Assembly (NCBI GenBank): GCA_021850555.1
Contig: JAJZLX010000017.1
Coordinates: 1 to 25,240, forward strand
Source of the DNA: Pseudomonadota bacterium
GTDB taxonomy: Bacteria > Pseudomonadota > Gammaproteobacteria > Steroidobacterales > Steroidobacteraceae
DNA: 25,240 bases
Direction: 5' to 3'
In this document: positions 8,721 to 15,850 of the stretch, one piece after another
How the letters are laid out: each line of letters starts with the position of its first letter
Numbering within the stretch: position 1 is the first letter of the stretch
Program-made: the position numbers and the translations under genes
Notes under the pieces: model-generated
Told to the model about the DNA's origin: nothing
Databases searched by the model: none
Seen by the model: only the letters and a program-made list of their open reading frames with translations

Positions 8721-9500
8721 TCAATCCCCAGGGGCGCCCCATGCCAGTGCCGCCAGGAGCGGCGCATGCAGCCGGCCGTTGCTCGCCAGCACCGAAGTCG
8801 TGGCAAGCGTCAGTTCCCCGCCGGCCAGATCGGTGAACGTGCCGCCGGCCTCGCGCACGATGACGCTCAGGGCGGCGATATCGAGGATGCTGACATCGGA
8901 CTCGATGACTGCATCGAGCGCGCCGCGCGAGAGCAGGTGGTAGTGCACGAAATCGCCGTAGCCGCGGATACGGCTGATGCGGCCGATGAGCTCGCCGAGA
9001 TTGCGCCACTGGGCCGATCGGGCGAGGCTCTTCAGGTTGCCGGTGGAGACGATGCCGGCCGAGAGGTCGGCCGTGGCGCTGACGCGGATCGGCTCGTCGT
9101 TGAGGCGGGCGCCGGCGCCTTCTTCGGCCCAGGCGAGCTCGCCGTAGGCTGGCGCGCTGGAGACGCCGAGTACGAAGCGTCCGGCGCGCATCAGCGCGAT
9201 CTGGGTGGAGAAGAACGGGCACTCTCGCACGAAGGACTTGGTGCCGTCGATGGGGTCGACCAGCCAGACGCTCTCGGCGCCCACGCGGTCGCGGCCGGTC
9301 TCCTCGCCGTAAAAGCCGTACCCGGGGAAGCGATTGCTCAGGATTGCGCGGATGGCTTCCTCGGCTCGTACGTCGGCTTCGGTGACGGGGGTCTGGTCGG
9401 CCTTGGTATGGACCTCGAGGTTTCGCTGGTAGAAGCCGCGGATCACCTCGGCGGCGGCCTGCGCCGCCTCGAGGGCGGCCTGAAGTTCTGCTGAAGGCAT
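8721..9500 (-). CDS. hisN: Inositol-monophosphatase family phosphatase, histidinol-phosphatase (HisN) type
   Basis: This 259-residue protein belongs to the Mg-dependent, Li-sensitive phosphatase superfamily. Metal ligands are visible as GEE at 65-67, DPIDGT at 82-87 and Asp207 in ILDIAAL. RGYGDF at 179-184 and KSFVRECP just after the DPIDGT motif are more like HisN histidinol-phosphatases than SuhB or CysQ. If so, it dephosphorylates L-histidinol phosphate in histidine synthesis; it could also act on inositol or other sugar phosphates, so the substrate is inferred. No other his gene is visible nearby. It is convergent with the diguanylate cyclase gene (13 bases between them) and divergent from the corrinoid adenosyltransferase, with 74 bases between starts that would hold both promoters. 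Confidence 0.85.
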   Translation of the reverse strand: MPSAELQAALEAAQAAAEVIRGFYQRNLEVHTKADQTPVTEADVRAEEAIRAILSNRFPGYGFYGEETGRDRVGAESVWLVDPIDGTKSFVRECPFFSTQIALMRAGRFVLGVSSAPAYGELAWAEEGAGARLNDEPIRVSATADLSAGIVSTGNLKSLARSAQWRNLGELIGRISRIRGYGDFVHYHLLSRGALDAVIESDVSILDIAALSVIVREAGGTFTDLAGGELTLATTSVLASNGRLHAPLLAALAWGAPGD

Positions 9501-9574
9501 GGGAGGCCCAAATTGCCGGCCGGGAGGACCGCTGTCAATCGCACGCTCTGGCAGAATGCCCGTCGGAGGCGCTC

Positions 9575-10150
9575 ATGGGCAATCGGCTGAGCAAGATCTA
9601 CACACGCACCGGCGACACCGGCACCACGGGTCTTGGAGATGGAACCCGCGTGCCCAAGGACAGTGTGCGCGTGGAAGCCTTCGGTACCGTGGACGAGCTC
9701 AACAGCGCGCTCGGCGTGCTGCTCGCCGTGCCGGGCTTGCCGGAGGCGGTCACCGCCTGTCTGACCGGGGTGCAGCACGAGCTCTTTGATCTCGGCGGGG
9801 AGCTGTGCATCCCGGGCTACACGATCATCACCAATGTGCAGGTCATGCGCCTGGAGACCGAGCTCGACGGGTTCAACGACTCGCTCCCCCCTCTGAAGGA
9901 GTTCATCCTGCCGGGCGGAGGACCGGCGGCGGCGGCCTGTCACCTGGCCCGCGCCATCGCCCGGCGCGCGGAGCGGCGAGTCTGGACGCTGGCGGGCGTG
10001 GAAACGGTCAATCCCGAGTCCACGCGCTACCTCAATCGTCTGTCCGACCTGCTGTTCGTCCTCGCCCGGGTGCTGGCGCGACACGAGCGGGGCGCCGAGG
10101 TGCTCTGGCGGCGCGATCGCGGCCGCGATCACGGGGGCGAGGGCGGGTAA
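9575..10150 (+). CDS. pduO: PduO-type ATP:cob(I)alamin (corrinoid) adenosyltransferase
   Basis: The 191-residue protein transfers the adenosyl group of ATP to cob(I)alamin or cobyrinic acid diamide, giving the coenzyme B12 form. Family signatures are the N-terminal ATP loop YTRTGDTGTTGL (9-20), VDELNSALG (39-47), the LPGGGPAAAACH stretch at 112-123, RRAERR at 130-135 and NRLSDLLFVLAR at 154-165. Length is usual for the stand-alone enzyme. The ATG has a strong GGAGG site at 9565-9569. No other cobalamin gene is seen here, so it may serve salvage or B12-dependent enzymes coded elsewhere. The C-terminal tail is basic and Gly-rich and probably disordered. Confidence 0.92.
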   Translation: MGNRLSKIYTRTGDTGTTGLGDGTRVPKDSVRVEAFGTVDELNSALGVLLAVPGLPEAVTACLTGVQHELFDLGGELCIPGYTIITNVQVMRLETELDGFNDSLPPLKEFILPGGGPAAAACHLARAIARRAERRVWTLAGVETVNPESTRYLNRLSDLLFVLARVLARHERGAEVLWRRDRGRDHGGEGG

Positions 10151-10300
10151 GGCATCGCAGGCCGGGGCGTCGAGGCCCGGCGAGGTCCGTGGCGCAGGGC
10201 ACCTTCAGGCTCGGGCCGGCCGGCGAGTCACTGCGGCTGCAGGGTGCAACTTCGGCCGTTCCGGCGTGTTCTTTCGGCGATGCAGCCTGAGGAGGCCACC

Positions 10301-11032
10301 ATGAACCGCATCGCCAAATTCATCTTCGCCGTCATTTCCGCAGGGCTTTCCATCGGACTGACCGTTCTGGCGCTCGCCCTGCCGTCCCTGGCGCACGCCG
10401 GCCCGTCCCGGATCCTCACCCGCGAGTATCCGTGGAGCTCCAGCCGGCTGACTCTCGAGGTCCCGGCGGACGTGCGCTTTCACCCGGGCCCGAGCTGGCA
10501 TCTCACCATCCGGGCGCCCGAGCGCACGCTCCATCGGCTCGTGGTGGAAAACGGTGTGATCAAGACCAAGTCGAGCGGGTGTTTCTCAATCATCCCGTTC
10601 TGCATCGGGTTCGGGGATCACATCGATCACAACGTGGATGTCGAGCTCACGGGGCCCGCGCTGCGCTCGGTCAAGGTAGAGGGCACGGACACCATCGATC
10701 TCGACGGCGTCCACCAGAACCGCCTGCGGCTGAAAATCGAAGGCAGCGCCACGGTGCGCGGCAGCGGCTCGGTGGACACTGCCGCCATGGAGATCGACGG
10801 CGCCGGCAACATACACCTGGCGCAGCTGACCGAAACCCGCGCGCGGGTGATCATTCGCGGCAGCGGCACGGTCGACATCGCTCCAATCGACAGTGTACGG
10901 GTCCGCATCGACGGCGCGGGCACGGTTCGCCTGCACTCCGATCCGCCGCACGTCATCTCCCACATCTTCGGCGCAGGCGAAGTCGTCAAAGTTCCGGCCG
11001 GGCGCCCGGCCACGGCACGTTCGGCGCGGTAG
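10301..11032 (+). CDS. Exported GIN-domain (DUF2807-like) protein
   Basis: The start at ATG 10301 is chosen because a strong AGGAGG-like site lies at 10288-10295 and because it opens directly onto a signal peptide (basic MNRIAK, hydrophobic core, cleavage likely after AHA around residue 36). The frame is open further upstream, to 10244, but those codons lie before this site. The 243-residue product has a mature part rich in short strand repeats of the form IDGAGT, IRGSGT, IEGSAT and VRGSGS, spaced about 20 residues apart, as in GIN / DUF2807 beta-solenoid domains (putative auto-transporter adhesin head). Two Cys near residues 90-97 might form a disulfide. It should act in the periplasm or at the surface; its function is unknown. 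It lies 150 bases after the adenosyltransferase gene and is convergent with yceH. Confidence 0.75.
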   Translation: MNRIAKFIFAVISAGLSIGLTVLALALPSLAHAGPSRILTREYPWSSSRLTLEVPADVRFHPGPSWHLTIRAPERTLHRLVVENGVIKTKSSGCFSIIPFCIGFGDHIDHNVDVELTGPALRSVKVEGTDTIDLDGVHQNRLRLKIEGSATVRGSGSVDTAAMEIDGAGNIHLAQLTETRARVIIRGSGTVDIAPIDSVRVRIDGAGTVRLHSDPPHVISHIFGAGEVVKVPAGRPATARSAR

Positions 11033-11059
11033 TCGAGGCACGCATCGCAGCGCCTGCTC

Positions 11060-11767
11060 TCAGCACCCCAGCTGCGCCTTCAACTCCCTGAGCTCGCGGC
11101 TGAGGGAGTGGACCTCGGACTCCAACTTCAACAGACGGGTCTCGAGCGCCGAGCCCGACAAGATCGGCGCCGCCGCGGCTTCACCTGCCTCTCCCGACTC
11201 CTCGGCGTCACGGGTACTCCCGGCCTGCGCCCGGCCCGTCGCCGGCACAGGTAGCGGATCGCCGCTGAACAGGTGCGCATAGCGAGCCTCACGCTTGCCG
11301 GGCTCGCGCGGCAGGCAGAGCACCAGCGGTCCGCTCTCGCGCTCGCTCAGCGCTTTGAGGGTCGCCTCCACCTCGGAGACGTCGGCGAAGGCAGCCATGC
11401 GGCTCGCGTGGCTGCGCAGCTCGCCCGGGGTCTGCGGCCCGCGCAGCAGCAGCTCGCAGACGATCGCAAGCTCCTGGGGTGTGAATTTCAGCGTGCCGAA
11501 CTCGGTGTTGCAGAACAGGTGCTGGTACTTCGATACGCGGCTGCCGAAGCCGCCGCGCTCCAGGATCAGGTGTTTCTTCGCGAGCGCATCCAGCGTCTCG
11601 TGCACGGCGGCCTCGTCGAGCTCCAGCACCGGCTCCCGGTTGCTCTTCTGGTTGCAGGCGCTCACCAGGGCATTGAGGGACAAGGGGTACTGGTCGGGCG
11701 TGGTGATCTGCTTCTCGATGAGACATCCGATCACGCGCGTCTCGAGCGCAGTCAGCTCGATCTTCAT
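11060..11767 (-). CDS. yceH: YceH-family (DUF480) winged-helix protein
   Basis: The protein is 235 residues from ATG 11767, where the family's usual opening [19 protein letters not shown] begins; the open frame extends further upstream but those codons are not family-like. It contains two winged-helix units: the first with [19 protein letters not shown] and [11 protein letters not shown], the second with [18 protein letters not shown] Pro/Ala-rich linker and a C-terminal coiled coil ([19 protein letters not shown]) follow. E. coli YceH has the same plan. The DNA-binding fold suggests a regulator, but no target is established. A 14-base perfect palindrome lies about 40-50 bases upstream of the start and could be its operator. 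The gene is monocistronic by orientation, convergent with the GIN-domain gene. Confidence 0.9.
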   Translation of the reverse strand: MKIELTALETRVIGCLIEKQITTPDQYPLSLNALVSACNQKSNREPVLELDEAAVHETLDALAKKHLILERGGFGSRVSKYQHLFCNTEFGTLKFTPQELAIVCELLLRGPQTPGELRSHASRMAAFADVSEVEATLKALSERESGPLVLCLPREPGKREARYAHLFSGDPLPVPATGRAQAGSTRDAEESGEAGEAAAAPILSGSALETRLLKLESEVHSLSRELRELKAQLGC

Positions 11768-11804
11768 TGCAGTGGCGACTCCGTGGGTGGGGGTGATGCC
11801 GCGG

Positions 11805-11818
11805 CCCGGAATTCCGGG
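11805..11818. promoter_or_regulatory. 14-base perfect palindrome upstream of yceH
   Basis: CCCGGAATTCCGGG reads identically on both strands and lies 38-51 bases upstream of the yceH ATG, where an operator would overlap or flank the promoter. Binding by YceH itself or another dimeric regulator is inference. Confidence 0.35.
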
Positions 11819-11881
11819 TGGCGGCCTGATGGTCGCGTGATCCGCCGGATGGCGCAACCACAAGGCGCGTGATGCGCGGAA

Positions 11882-11914
11882 CGAGCGTGTGACGGCTCAG
11901 CCGTCACACGCTCG
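11882..11914. repeat. Perfect 15-bp inverted repeat with 3-base loop
   Basis: The arms CGAGCGTGTGACGGC (11882-11896) and GCCGTCACACGCTCG (11900-11914) pair without mismatch around the loop TCA. No run of T follows on either strand, so it is not a standard intrinsic terminator. As DNA it would be a long dyad for a regulator; as RNA, a very stable hairpin. Confidence 0.7.
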
Positions 11915-12087
11915 GCCTTCTTGGCCTCGCTGCGTCATGAAGGGCAGGCGCGCAGAGCGCGCCGCCGAGACGGCTGCCGCAACCGCTGAGGTGGATAGCT
12001 ATCCCGGCCAGCTCATGCGTCACGCGTGGCGGGCAGCCCGACAAAGCCAAAGGGCAGGCTGCCTGGCGTCGGGAGCGCTCGCCGCCG

Positions 12088-12120
12088 AAAAAACAAGGCC
12101 GCGTGATTGCTCACGCGGCC
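12088..12120 (-). terminator. Intrinsic (Rho-independent) terminator, minus strand
   Basis: Read on the minus strand, a perfect 10-bp stem GGCCGCGTGA / TCACGCGGCC with a 4-base loop (12120 to 12097) is followed directly by TTGTTTTTT (12096 to 12088). It would end transcripts of ampD and of the putative small RNA. Confidence 0.8.
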
Positions 12121-12242
12121 CTGCCGCCCCCCTCGATACCGTCCGCTCCAAGGCGCCGCGAGACCGCCTGCCCAGAGCATCACATTTGTTGCTTATCCGA
12201 CACGTCAGCGTATCCGACAAACGATATTGTTATTATGCGATG
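12088..12242 (-). ncRNA. Putative small RNA (or long ampD 3' UTR), about 155 nt
   Basis: A minus-strand promoter (TTGACG, 16 bases, TATTAT) predicts a start near 12242, and a strong intrinsic terminator ends near 12088. No good ORF lies between them. The 5' part is AT-rich and carries two identical TGTCGGATA segments 17 bases apart; in all there are four GGA triplets, which recalls but does not prove CsrA/RsmA-binding RNAs. It does not resemble 6S, 4.5S, tmRNA or RNase P RNA. The alternative is that this is only the 3' UTR of ampD, whose stop lies 67 bases upstream of the predicted start. Confidence 0.4.
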
Positions 12243-12248
12243 CCGGCA

Positions 12249-12276
12249 ATAATAGTCATTTCGACACGACCGTCAA
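12249..12276 (-). promoter_or_regulatory. Sigma70-like promoter for the putative small RNA
   Basis: On the minus strand the -35 is TTGACG (12276-12271), the spacer is 16 bases and the -10 is TATTAT (12254-12249), each one base from consensus. A spaced inverted repeat, GTTGC-N6-GCAAC at 12291-12306, sits just upstream of the -35 and next to the ampD stop, and might be an activator or repressor site. Confidence 0.5.
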
Positions 12277-12308
12277 GGGCGTGCCAGCTTGTTGCGTAAT
12301 AGCAACGA

Positions 12309-12953
12309 TCAGGGATGTGAGCAGATGCCTGAGCCGTGCAGGCGGCTCGAGAGCATTTTCCGCCATGGAGACCAGTCGAAGGCCGGTCCCGGATCGGTTT
12401 TGCGGCCCGGTGCGATATCGCTGTGTCCTACGATGCGCTCGGCCGACAGCCTCGGGTAGGTCGCGAGAAGCGCCGCAACCAGGGCCGCCAGACTCTCGTA
12501 CTGCGGCCCGGTGTAGGGCGTCGTGTCGGTGCCTTCCAGCTCGATTCCGACGGAGAAGTCGTTGCAGGCGCTGCGTCCCTGGTATTGCGACCGGCCGGCA
12601 TGCCAGGCGCGCATGCCGAAGGGCACAAACTGCGTGATGGCGCCGTCTCTGCGGATGAGCGCGTGGGCCGATACGCGCAGCCGCGCAACGTCGGCGAAGG
12701 CGGGGTGAGCTTCGGCGGGCAGGTTCCCGGTGAACAGCTGCTCGATCCACGGGCCGCCGAATTCCTTCGGTGGCAGGCTGATCCCATGAATGACGACGAG
12801 ATCGGGGAGCACGCCCGGGGGCCGCTCATCGCAGTGCGGCGAGAGCACCTGCCGCACGCCGGCCAGCAGGCCGGTGGCGGGGTCGATGTGAAGCGAAGGG
12901 GCTCCAGGTGCAGCGCTCACGGGGACTTCGGCCGGCAGAGTGCGGGACTGCAT
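12309..12953 (-). CDS. ampD: AmpD, 1,6-anhydro-N-acetylmuramoyl-L-alanine amidase
   Basis: The 214-residue enzyme cleaves the stem peptide from anhydro-muropeptides in the cytoplasm during cell-wall recycling; its loss raises ampC beta-lactamase expression where AmpR is present. Zinc ligands are His56 (VVIHGIS), His177 (VGHSDIAPGRK) and Asp187 (KTDPGPAFDW), with the same spacing as in E. coli AmpD. FGGPWIEQLFTG, LRVSAHALIRRDG, AWHAGRSQYQGR and IELEGTD are diagnostic. The start is uncertain: ATG 12953 is preferred and GTG 12959 is possible, but neither has a good ribosome binding site. The best one (GGAGG) precedes an out-of-frame ATG at 12991. The gene follows the DUF1614 gene by 62 bases and probably shares its transcript. 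No ampR or ampE is seen here. Confidence 0.93.
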   Translation of the reverse strand: MQSRTLPAEVPVSAAPGAPSLHIDPATGLLAGVRQVLSPHCDERPPGVLPDLVVIHGISLPPKEFGGPWIEQLFTGNLPAEAHPAFADVARLRVSAHALIRRDGAITQFVPFGMRAWHAGRSQYQGRSACNDFSVGIELEGTDTTPYTGPQYESLAALVAALLATYPRLSAERIVGHSDIAPGRKTDPGPAFDWSPWRKMLSSRLHGSGICSHP

Positions 12954-12991
12954 CGGCACCCGATCATGCCACAGCGCAAGGTGCGCTCCAT
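12917..12991 (-). CDS. Possible 24-residue upstream ORF overlapping the ampD start
   Basis: Read on the minus strand, GGAGG is followed four bases later by ATG 12991, a near-ideal initiation site, but in a frame different from ampD. The frame stops at 12917 after 24 codons, 37 bases inside ampD. The peptide starts MERTLRCGMIGCRCSP and has four Cys. It could be a translated leader affecting ampD initiation, or chance. Confidence 0.25.
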   Translation of the reverse strand: MERTLRCGMIGCRCSPALCRPKSP

Positions 12992-13015
12992 GAGTCCTCC
13001 GTTTGCGCGGCGCAT

Positions 13016-13723
13016 TCAGTCTTTCACGAACCGTACGAGGCCCGCGTACAGCAGGGCCAGCAGGCCCGTCACGAAAATCCCGTCGAAGGTGCCGGCGCCG
13101 CCGATGGAGGCGACCGGGGCGCCCAGGGACCGGACCGCCCCGAGGTTCAGCAGGTCCGCCCCGATCAGTGTCCCGAAGCTGCCGCTGATGTAGGCGAGCG
13201 GCGCCGCGCGGCGCCGGCTGAGCGCCATGGCAATGATGGCCGTGGCCGACGCCGGCACGAATATCGGCAAAGCGATGCCGAACCCGGGCACCGGCCTCGC
13301 CAGGAAGTGGCAGACCGCCGCGACGAACGCCGTGCCGATCGCCCCGAGTGCATACAGGTTGTGCTTCAGAAGCAGGTAGACCGACAGCAGGATCGGAATC
13401 ACCGCGCCGCCCACGTTGATGGCGAGCACCGTCGCGCCGGTCTCGCGCACCATGGGAATGACGTAGGTCATGCCGAAGAAGTTGATCTCGCCCGTCGTAA
13501 GGATCCGGTGCGCGGGCAGGTACGCGATCGGAATGTTGATGTAGCTTCCGAGGAGCGACAGCCCCAGGATGAGGATCAGCGAGGACTCCTTGATCCCCAT
13601 CGTCTCGGACGCGTAGCGCAGCAGCCGCAGCGCGACCAGCGCGATCACGACCGCCAGCAGCCCCCCGAGAATCAGGAGAAACGGCAGACTGACGGGAAAA
13701 TACTGGAGCTGATAGACCGGCAT
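13016..13723 (-). CDS. DUF1614 multi-pass membrane protein
   Basis: The 235-residue protein is very hydrophobic with about seven or eight membrane helices, so it belongs in the inner membrane. SYINIPIAYLP, NVGGAVIPILLSVYLL, PASATAIIAMALS and the C-terminal SIGGAGTFDGIFVTGLLA fit the DUF1614 family, whose function is unknown. ATG 13723 is preferred because the protein then opens directly on MPVYQLQYFPVSLPF; a TTG at 13753 would add ten residues. Neither start has a clear ribosome binding site. It lies upstream of ampD in the same direction and is divergent from bioA, whose start is only 50 bases away, so their promoters must be very close together or overlap. Confidence 0.8.
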   Translation of the reverse strand: MPVYQLQYFPVSLPFLLILGGLLAVVIALVALRLLRYASETMGIKESSLILILGLSLLGSYINIPIAYLPAHRILTTGEINFFGMTYVIPMVRETGATVLAINVGGAVIPILLSVYLLLKHNLYALGAIGTAFVAAVCHFLARPVPGFGIALPIFVPASATAIIAMALSRRRAAPLAYISGSFGTLIGADLLNLGAVRSLGAPVASIGGAGTFDGIFVTGLLALLYAGLVRFVKD

Positions 13724-13772
13724 GGCGGCGGGCGGTGCGAAGGAACGGGGCAATCATGCCACAATGGGCGGT

Positions 13773-15128
13773 ATGACTACCGACAATGCCGCCTGGGTCG
13801 CCCGCGACCTCGCCCACGTCTGGCACCCCTGCACCCAGATGAAGGATCACGAGCAGCTGCCGATGATTCCCATCCGCCGCGGCGAGGGGGTGTGGCTCGA
13901 GGACTTCGAAGGTGGCCGCTATCTCGACGCCATCAGCTCCTGGTGGGTGAATCTCTTCGGCCATGCCAATGCCCGCATCAATGCGGCTGTGCGCGAGCAG
14001 CTCGAGCGCCTGGAGCAGGTGATCCTCGCCGGCTTCACGCATGAGCCGGTGATCCGGCTCTCCGAGGCGCTCACCGACATTGCGCCGAAGGGGCTCACCC
14101 GCTGCTTCTACGCCGACAACGGCTCCTCCGCGGTGGAAGTGGCTGTGAAGATGAGCTTCCACTACTGGCGCAACGTCGGGCGCCCCGCCAAGACGCGCTT
14201 CATCACGCTCTCCAACAGCTATCACGGCGAGACCCTGGGTGCGCTCGCGGTCGGCAACGTGCAGCTCTACAAGTCGATCTACCAACCCCTTCTCATGGAC
14301 GTGATCACCGTGCCCTCGCCCGATTGCTTCGAGCGCGAGCCTGGCGAGAGCTGGGCCGGGCACTGCCGGCGCAAGTTCGCGCACATGGAAGCGGTGCTCC
14401 AAGAGCACGCGCACGAGACCGCGGCCGTGATCGTCGAGCCGCTGGTGCAGTGCGCCGGCTCCATGCGCATGTACGACCCGGTGTACCTCGAGCTGCTGCG
14501 CGAGGCATGCGACCGCCACGACGTACATTTGATCGCCGATGAGATCGCAGTGGGGTTCGGCCGCACCGGCACGATGTTCGCCTGCGAGCAGGCCCGCATC
14601 CGCCCCGACTTCATGTGTCTCTCGAAGGGGCTGACGAGCGGCTACCTGCCGCTGTCGGCCGTCCTCACCACCGAGCCGGTGTATGAGGCGTTCTATGACG
14701 AGTACGTCAAGCTCAATGCCTTCCTGCACTCGCACAGCTTCACGGGCAATCCGCTTGCCTGCACGGCGGCGCTTGCCACCCTGGATATCTTTCGCACCGA
14801 CGATGTGCTCACACGCAACCGCGCCCTGAGCGCGCACCTGGGACAGCGGGTCCGCGAGCTCGAATTCCACCCCCACGTGGCCGAGGTTCGCCAGCACGGC
14901 ATGATCGCCGCGGTGGAGGTGGTGCGGGAGAAGGTCTCGCGGCAGCCCTATCCGTGGCAGGAGCGGCGCGGCCTCAGGATTTATCGTCACGCGCTCAGCC
15001 GGGGCGTGCTCCTGCGGCCGATCGGCAATGTCGTGTACTTCATGCCACCCTACCTGATCACCCCGGAGCAGATCGACCTGATGGTCGAGGTCGCGCGCGA
15101 GGGCATAGAGCTCGCCACGTGCGATTGA
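13773..15128 (+). CDS. bioA: BioA, adenosylmethionine-8-amino-7-oxononanoate aminotransferase
   Basis: The 451-residue PLP enzyme of biotin synthesis converts 8-amino-7-oxononanoate to 7,8-diaminononanoate with S-adenosylmethionine as amino donor. The family opening HVWHPCTQMKDHE is present near residue 12. Other signatures are SSWWVNLFGHANARINAAV, ADNGSSAVEVAVKMSFHYW, SYHGETLGALAVG and IADEIAVGFGRTG. The PLP Lys is at about residue 285 (LSKGLTSGYLPLS), followed by LHSHSFTGNPLACTAAL. ATG 13773 is preferred; ATG 13764 in the same frame is possible. No other bio gene is seen. Its stop overlaps the start of rsmE, so the two are translationally coupled. Confidence 0.95.
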   Translation: MTTDNAAWVARDLAHVWHPCTQMKDHEQLPMIPIRRGEGVWLEDFEGGRYLDAISSWWVNLFGHANARINAAVREQLERLEQVILAGFTHEPVIRLSEALTDIAPKGLTRCFYADNGSSAVEVAVKMSFHYWRNVGRPAKTRFITLSNSYHGETLGALAVGNVQLYKSIYQPLLMDVITVPSPDCFEREPGESWAGHCRRKFAHMEAVLQEHAHETAAVIVEPLVQCAGSMRMYDPVYLELLREACDRHDVHLIADEIAVGFGRTGTMFACEQARIRPDFMCLSKGLTSGYLPLSAVLTTEPVYEAFYDEYVKLNAFLHSHSFTGNPLACTAALATLDIFRTDDVLTRNRALSAHLGQRVRELEFHPHVAEVRQHGMIAAVEVVREKVSRQPYPWQERRGLRIYRHALSRGVLLRPIGNVVYFMPPYLITPEQIDLMVEVAREGIELATCD

Positions 15129-15850
15129 CCCGGGTTCACGTGCCCGGACCCCTGGCGGCGGGCCGGATGTGCGCCGTGGAAGGCGACGCCGCCACCCACA
15201 TCGCGCGCGTGCTGCGTCTCTCGGCGGGCGATGCGCTGATCGTGTTCGACGGCGAGGGCGGGCAGTATGCGGCTCGCATCGAGGCGATCCGCAAGGGGAC
15301 GGTGGACGTGGCGGTGCTCGAGCGGCAGCTCATCGAGCGCGAGTCGCCGCTGTCGCTTACCCTGGCGCAAGGCGTCTCGCGCGGCGAGCGCATGGACTGG
15401 GTGGTGCAGAAGGCGACCGAGCTTGGCGTCTCCCGGCTCGTGCCCGTGCTGAGTGAGCGCAGCGTCGTGCGGCTCGACCCGAAGCAGGCGCAGAGCAAGC
15501 AGCGCCACTGGCAGCAGGTCGCCGTCGCCGCGTGCGAGCAGAGCGGCCGCGATCGCATTCCGCGGGTGGGCGCGCCGGTCGCGCTGGCGCAGTTTCTGGA
15601 AAGCCTCTCGCCCGCGGGCACGCGGCTGTTGCTGTCCCCCGAAGGGACCGTGACGCTCGCGAGCCTGCCCCCCCCGGCAGGGGACATCATCGTGCTGATC
15701 GGCCCCGAGGGCGGGCTCACCGAGGGGGAGGGCAGCGCCGCGCGCAGACGGGGCTTCACGGCTCTGCGCCTCGGTCCGAGGGTACTGCGCACCGAGACTG
15801 CGGCGGTGGCGGCCCTGGCGCTTCTGCAGCATCGGTTCGGCGATTTGTAA
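15119..15850 (+). CDS. rsmE: RsmE, 16S rRNA (uracil-1498-N3)-methyltransferase
   Basis: The 243-residue protein methylates U1498 of 16S rRNA in the small ribosomal subunit. The N-terminal PUA-like domain begins with the typical RLTRVHVPGPL and THIARVLRLSAGD. The C-terminal SPOUT (trefoil knot) domain has QGVSRGERMDWVVQKATELG, the SAM site LIGPEGGLTEGE around residues 193-204 and LRLGPRVLRTETA near 225-237. Start: GTG 15119 gives the family N terminus RLTRV and overlaps the bioA stop by ten bases; TTG 15125 is the only close alternative. The frame is open further upstream inside bioA, but that sequence is not family-like. Confidence 0.94.
   Translation: MRLTRVHVPGPLAAGRMCAVEGDAATHIARVLRLSAGDALIVFDGEGGQYAARIEAIRKGTVDVAVLERQLIERESPLSLTLAQGVSRGERMDWVVQKATELGVSRLVPVLSERSVVRLDPKQAQSKQRHWQQVAVAACEQSGRDRIPRVGAPVALAQFLESLSPAGTRLLLSPEGTVTLASLPPPAGDIIVLIGPEGGLTEGEGSAARRRGFTALRLGPRVLRTETAAVAALALLQHRFGDL

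Larger units (their letters stand above)
11768..12308. other. 541-base non-coding region between yceH and ampD, rich in structure
   Basis: No convincing protein gene lies here; the plus-strand open frame at 11889-12299 shows no family-like sequence and crosses both hairpins. Elements seen are a palindrome at 11805-11818, a long hairpin at 11882-11914, a short palindrome GGATAGCTATCC at 11993-12004, a spaced inverted repeat GGCAGCC/GGCTGCC at 12032-12038 and 12057-12063, a minus-strand terminator at 12088-12120, and two copies of TATCCGACA at 12194-12202 and 12211-12219. The stretch 12180-12310 is clearly more AT-rich than the genes around it. Confidence 0.7.

Noticed and set aside
11889..12299. 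136-codon plus-strand open frame
   Set aside because: It runs through the 15-bp hairpin, the minus-strand terminator and the promoter region, has Arg/Ala-rich shadow-like composition, and has no recognisable domain.
12954..14990. Minus-strand open frame continuing far upstream of ampD, opposite DUF1614 (same strand, other frame) and bioA
   Set aside because: GC-rich third positions keep antisense frames open; only the part from 12953 down matches AmpD. The same explains the long minus-strand frames opposite chpA and tyrA.
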